Positions 59,829 to 64,000 of a stretch of 64,000 bases of DNA are shown one piece after another. This stretch comes from Chelydra serpentina (Eukaryota > Chordata > Testudines > Chelydridae): NCBI GenBank assembly GCA_037349315.1, contig JBAIAC010000001.1:8756501-8820500 (forward strand), given 5' to 3'. Every line of letters begins with the position of its first letter. Within the stretch, counting starts at the first letter, position 1. The notes under the pieces were generated by a model that was not told the DNA's origin, searched no databases, and saw only the letters and a list, made by a program, of their open reading frames with translations. Both the position numbers and the translations under genes were made by a program.

Positions 59829-60581
59829 TGAGAAAGTATTTCCTAGTTTGGGTAAAATTTAAATCTATTACAGCTTTTTAATCAATTCTCCTCTGCCCAC
59901 AGAAAAGTACAATCGATCACCCAGTAACTCTGAACTGTTATGGCAAGTCCTTGTTGTAATGTTTATAGTAACCTTCTTTTATGCTAAAAATAGCTCTTGT
60001 AAACAAGCTTTGATTAATGCCCACTGTCAGGATGTGCAATGTTCCCAAGTTTTAGAACACTTTTTCCATAGATGCTTGCTCATTTCCTTTAGTCCAGCCT
60101 CTTGGAACAAATTTAAATGCTAAAAGTCAAATTTCCCTTGAAAGATATAACAGCTCAGGTGAAAATAAGTGCCATATGCCATCTGAAAGAAGGGTCTGTA
60201 TTCTTTCAGACACCTTTTATCTTTCTCAGATGCAACTTTTTTAAATTTAAAGAAGTATCAAATGCACATGTGGTCTATTGGAAATCATCTGCACTGGCAT
60301 GACCTAAGAGTCAATCTTCAATGCTTGACTCCTCCCCTGGGCTAGGCAAAGACTCAGAAAGTTGTTTGGATGTCATGTTCAGAAGATGAAATCACATGCT
60401 GCCCAATAACAACAATTACTGCTCCCTACTATCCCAAAAAAGGGTGACAGGGTTTTATCTGGCATGTGTGGAGTAAAGAGTGAGGGTTCTTTGTTAGGAT
60501 ACATGTACTGTTTCTGTAAAACTATGGTAGGAAGGCAGACAGGAGAGGTGTTAGGGAAGGTTCTAGGAAGCAGCTCTACAG

Positions 60582-60723
60582 TAGTGATTCTCAACCAGGG
60601 GTACATGTACCCCTGGTGGTATGCAGGGGTCTTCCAGAGGGTACATCAACTCATCTAGATATTTCCCTAGTTTTACAACAGGCTACATAAAAAGCACTAG
60701 TGAAGTCAGGTTGAGAACCACTA
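60582..60723. mobile_element. Short hAT element with 8-bp TSD
   Basis: 142 bp. Ends TAGTGATTCTCAACC and GGTTGAGAACCACTA are inverted, flanked by perfect CTCTACAG duplications (60574-60581 and 60724-60731). An internal palindrome GGGGTACATGTACCCC sits near the left end. Confidence 0.92.
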
Positions 60724-60961
60724 CTCTACAGTGAATCACAGAGAAACAGAATAGCTTTACAAATAGTATTATTTGTCTTATTCTAGTAAAGTTTCTCTTG
60801 TTCAGTATCAGAGGAAATTGACTTTTTCTGTGATTCTCTGTCCTGACATAATAATCCTCATGTCTGAGAAGATATTCTCAATTTGTTCAATAAAAGCTGC
60901 AATTTAGATGTATCAGCAAAAAGCCATTAGGAAAGCTCCCAGCTTCCTGAAGGGCTCACTT

Positions 60962-61256
60962 AGGGTATGTCTACACTACCCGCCGAATCGGCGGGCAGCG
61001 ACCGATCCAGCAGGGGTCAATTTATCACATCTAGTCTAAACGCAATAAATCGACCCCCGAACCCTCTCCCGTCGATTCCTGTACGCCACTGCCGCGAGAA
61101 GTGCAGGCGGAGTCGACGGGGGAGCGGCAGCAGTTGACTCACCGCAGTGAAGATATCGCGGTGAGTGGGTCTAAGTACATCGACTTCAGCTACATTATTC
61201 ATCTAGCTGAAGTTGTGTAACTGAGATCGACGCCTCCCCAGTGTAGACCAGGCCTT
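60962..61256. mobile_element. Foldback DNA element, second copy
   Basis: Same family as 26345-26637 but in opposite orientation: TACCCGCCGAATCGGCGGGC hairpin near the left, CAATAAATCGACCCCCGAAC, GGAGTCGACGGGGGAGCGGC, and CTTCAGCTACATTATTCATC near the right. Ends are AGGGTATGTCTACACT and AGTGTAGACCAGGCCT. Confidence 0.78.
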
Positions 61257-62139
61257 AGAGACAAGCATATCAACAACTTCTAGAAAATACTTGCTTTCTT
61301 GCTATTTAGTAACTTTATTACAAAGCGTTCATATCCAGTCAGGGCCACCCAGACCTGTGAGGAGGTTCAGGAGGCACTCAGCACCATGTAGGACCAGGCC
61401 CTTAGCTGGAGTAAGTCAGACGTGACTTTTCTCAAGAGGGATGCCATTGGAGGAATGGAACATTCAGCATGGTCTCCAACTCTCACTGATGGGGCTGGGG
61501 TCGACACAGGGAGTTATTTTTCCAATTAAGCAAAGCAAAGCAAACAAACAAGCTATTTTTAAGTAATGTTTTATGTCACAATGGTCTCAGCTTGTCCAGA
61601 CATGCTAAACAATAGCCAGACCAGTGCTCTGTAGAGTTTACGCTATCCCTTAAAATCATACAGAACAGCTATTTTTTCCCTTCTGCTCCCTGCTGGCTTT
61701 CCGGCTCTGTTGTCTCTCTCCCTTGAAACAACTTCACACCGACTTCCTTGCAACCTCCCTTCTCTGAAGCAACTTCCCGTCTGCTTCCCAGCTCCCTCTC
61801 CATTCCTTCTGCTGTCTCTCTCCACAGAAACAACTCCCAACACCCAACTTCCTCTGCTGGATTTCTATATAGAAAAGTGTCCCGGGTGTCTGTACACTTA
61901 GAATGAGGAGAGGGAAAGCTGACAAAACAATCTTTGCCTGATTAGCCCAATGAAAGTATTTGGCATAATGTGGACCATATGACATGGTCCTGAAACACAC
62001 AACTCACTAACGTCAATGAGAGCTCGGATGTGCAAGGCATTGGTCCCAGTGATGCTTCTTTTCTCATGAATGTTGTCACAGTCTCAGTTTAGTTGCTGGC
62101 AACATGTATTAATATACAAAATGGATATTTAAGTAGCCT
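61257..62139. other. EPAS1 intron 2, no gene seen
   Basis: No supported gene or repeat. A CT-rich tract lies near 61680-61860. Confidence 0.45.
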
Positions 62140-62400
62140 GGCTATACCCCAGCATTCCTAGGCCAGTCGGGAGATATAATCCCTCCAGCGTGTTCTGGCT
62201 CAGTCTTAGGACCTCCTCCCAGTGGGGCATGCCCAGTAGAGTTCCAAAGGAAGCCTCCCAGGGGGCATCTTTATCAGGTGCCCGAACCACTCCAGATGGC
62301 TCCTCTTGATCCAGAGGAGTAGCGGCTCTACTCCGAGGCTCTCCCAAATAGCCGAGCCCCTCACCCTGTTTCAGAGAGTAAGCCCAGCCATATGCATATA
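62140..62400 (-). mobile_element. LINE ORF 3' fragment (non-CR1)
   Basis: On the minus strand one frame reads IKRSHLEWFGHLIKMPPGRL followed by PLELYWACPTGRR, then stops and ARTRWRDYISRLA. This matches the conserved C-terminal wording (RSQLRWFGHLVRMPPGRLP...GRRPRGRPRTRWRDYVSRLA) seen in a vertebrate non-LTR retrotransposon family. It is a decayed 5'-truncated copy. Confidence 0.7.
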
Positions 62401-63049
62401 TATGCAAGTGTCAGCCTATCAAATTTTATCTGTGTACTAAAGATCCTAGGAACTTGATTCTGTAAAATCTTATGCCTCTTTGGACTTCAGGTGAGCTACT
62501 CACAGTGGTAAAATGCAGGATCAAGATCCTAATTTGGAAAAAACAAGATATATTCTAAAATAATCACACTCATTTTCTAATATAAAGATGACAAAATCTA
62601 TCACGTCAGTATAATTAGAAGACATCTTGAAAAATCTTTAAGGTGATCATATTTAACAATATCTCTACTAAGTTTCAGTTATATTGTGTACTGTTCTGTC
62701 TATGCACAGCATGGAAACAATTATAAAGCTATTGTTTCAGTTTGCTTCCTGTGATATTGATCTCGATCAGGCTGTCAGACCTACAGCCTGTATTTCTAAA
62801 TGTTAAAGACTTCCTTTCCAACTTTCCCACACTGAATTGCCTACTGTGAAAATCAAAGGGAAATGTGTTACTAAGTAAAGAACAACTTTTATAAAAGCAA
62901 AACCTGGTATTTTTTACCCTTTTGAACTCTGAGATATTCAGCCAGCTATTTCCTATTATGATAGGACACAAAGGGCCAAATTCAGACCCTTCAGTGACTT
63001 CAATGGAGTTGTAACATCTTACATGGAGGCAGGTATTTTCAGAGGGCCT
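62401..63049. other. EPAS1 intron 2, no gene seen
   Basis: AT-rich intron. One arm of the GGGCCAAATTCAGACCC class occurs near 62973. Confidence 0.45.
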
Positions 63050-63262
63050 TAATGGAGGAGAAAGTGTTGATAGAGCATTGGACCGGGACTCAGGAGACCT
63101 AAATTCTATTCCTGGCTCTCCCAGTGATCTGCTGGGTGACAATGGCCAAGTCACCTCACCTCTCTGTGCCTCATTTTACCCATCTGTAAAATAGAGATAA
63201 TGACACTGACCTCTAATGTAAAACCCTTTGAGTTTATTATTAAGCATTTATTAAATTATTTT
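63050..63262 (+). repeat. MIR-like SINE, plus orientation
   Basis: TGATAGAGCATTGGACCGGG (box A area), AGACCTAAATTCTATTCCTG (box B area), TGGCCAAGTCACCTCACCTC, TGTGCCTCATTTTACCCATC and TGTAAAATAGAGATAATG follow in the same order as the MIR consensus. It is opposite in sense to EPAS1. Confidence 0.82.
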
Positions 63263-64000
63263 TATTACTATTGTTAATGATGGAGTCAGACACACCCATT
63301 GACTTTCAAGAGCAGTTGGCTATCTAATTGCTTTAGGCCCCTTTGAAAAGCCCTGTTACAGTGTGAATGTAGGACCCAGCCCTCTGAGGTGCTCAGCACT
63401 CTGAATTCTCACCCATATCAATGACAATTAAAGAGGTCAGCTCCTGGCAGGATCAGACCCCTGGCAGGATCAGAACCCATTGCAAATACTTTGATATCAA
63501 AATGTTTTTTTCTTAAATGACTGTAGCTTTTGGTAAAAACAATCAAAGCTTGAATAATGACAAAAACACTAAGCGAGCACTGGATTCCCTTTAAAGTATT
63601 TTTTTCAAGTTGAATTGGCAGCTTGTTTTACTGACAATGTGAGTACATAAATGCAGCAAATATTATTTTTACAGTTCCAATAAGTTACAAAATAAATACA
63701 CTCAAGTCCAGTTTATATAAAATGTCTAGTTGACTTAATCATGGTTGTGTCCAAAAAGACAAGATAAAATGAAAAGGAGTAGCCTGGGTTGAGGCGATCC
63801 GCTGCTTCTCAGGGAAAGTGCAGTCCTTTAAATTCCCATTTTCAATGTCAGCAGTCACATTAACTTCTGTGCCTCTAATCAATCATTTTATCAATGTACC
63901 CTACTGGAATTAGGTTCCTCATGTGTGATAAAAGAGCCAAATTCTGCTCTTGTGAACACCACCATAAATCAAAGGTAACTTTATTCAAGCTACTGCAGCC
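63263..64000. other. EPAS1 intron 2 to window end, no gene seen
   Basis: Nothing recognised except a small tandem (CTGGCAGGATCAGA twice at about 63446-63477). Confidence 0.45.

Noticed and set aside
48463..64000. Search for EPAS1 exon 2 (bHLH)
   Set aside because: No minus-strand segment with the RRKEKSRDAARCRRSKET-type basic region was seen. The exon is presumed right of the window.

Overview
The window is vertebrate nuclear DNA. It holds the middle of one large gene on the minus strand: EPAS1, encoding hypoxia-inducible factor 2-alpha (HIF-2alpha). I found 13 coding exons, corresponding to human exons 3 to 15, between 1356 and 48462. All have GT donors and AG acceptors, and together they give 2229 nt (743 codons) in one open frame. 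The C-terminal transactivation exon (human exon 16) would lie left of position 1. Exons 1 and 2 (start codon, bHLH) would lie right of position 64000. No other protein-coding gene was found.

The repeat content points to a reptile, most likely a turtle. CR1 LINEs carry the 8-bp microsatellite tail, there is a tRNA-headed SINE with a CR1-type tail, DIRS-like elements are present, and many non-autonomous hAT elements and MIR-like SINEs occur. A crocodilian is the main alternative. The lineage call rests on remembered repeat types, not on a search.

Layout on the + strand (the gene runs right to left). 1-1355: intron 15, with a DNA transposon end and a dinucleotide repeat. 1356-5125: exons 15, 14, 13 and 12 (C-terminal degron and nuclear localisation region). 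7333-12918: exons 11, 10 and 9 (N-terminal degron), with a degenerate DIRS retrotransposon in intron 10 and a 1.8-kb CR1 filling most of intron 9. 13661-22062: exons 8 and 7 (PAS-B), separated by an 8.1-kb intron with two hAT/TIR elements near its right end. 22063-45385: the 23.3-kb intron 6, which is mostly transposon debris: a non-CR1 LINE split by a solo LTR, two more solo LTRs, a near full-length CR1 head-to-head with a second CR1, and GC-rich hAT elements. 45386-48462: exons 6, 5, 4 and 3 (PAS-A). 48463-64000: intron 2, with a second DIRS-like element carrying a solo LTR, a hAT and a 3-kb L3-type LINE nested in it, followed by sparser intron with MIR, hAT and LINE fragments.

The exons encode an oxygen-regulated transcription factor. 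The PAS domains dimerise with ARNT. Two LxxLAP degrons (exons 9 and 12) are prolyl-hydroxylated and bound by VHL in normoxia. The exon 13 basic region directs nuclear entry. Nothing here looks like a new biological system. The most interesting structure is the nested transposon stratigraphy, much of it dated by perfect target-site duplications readable directly in the sequence.
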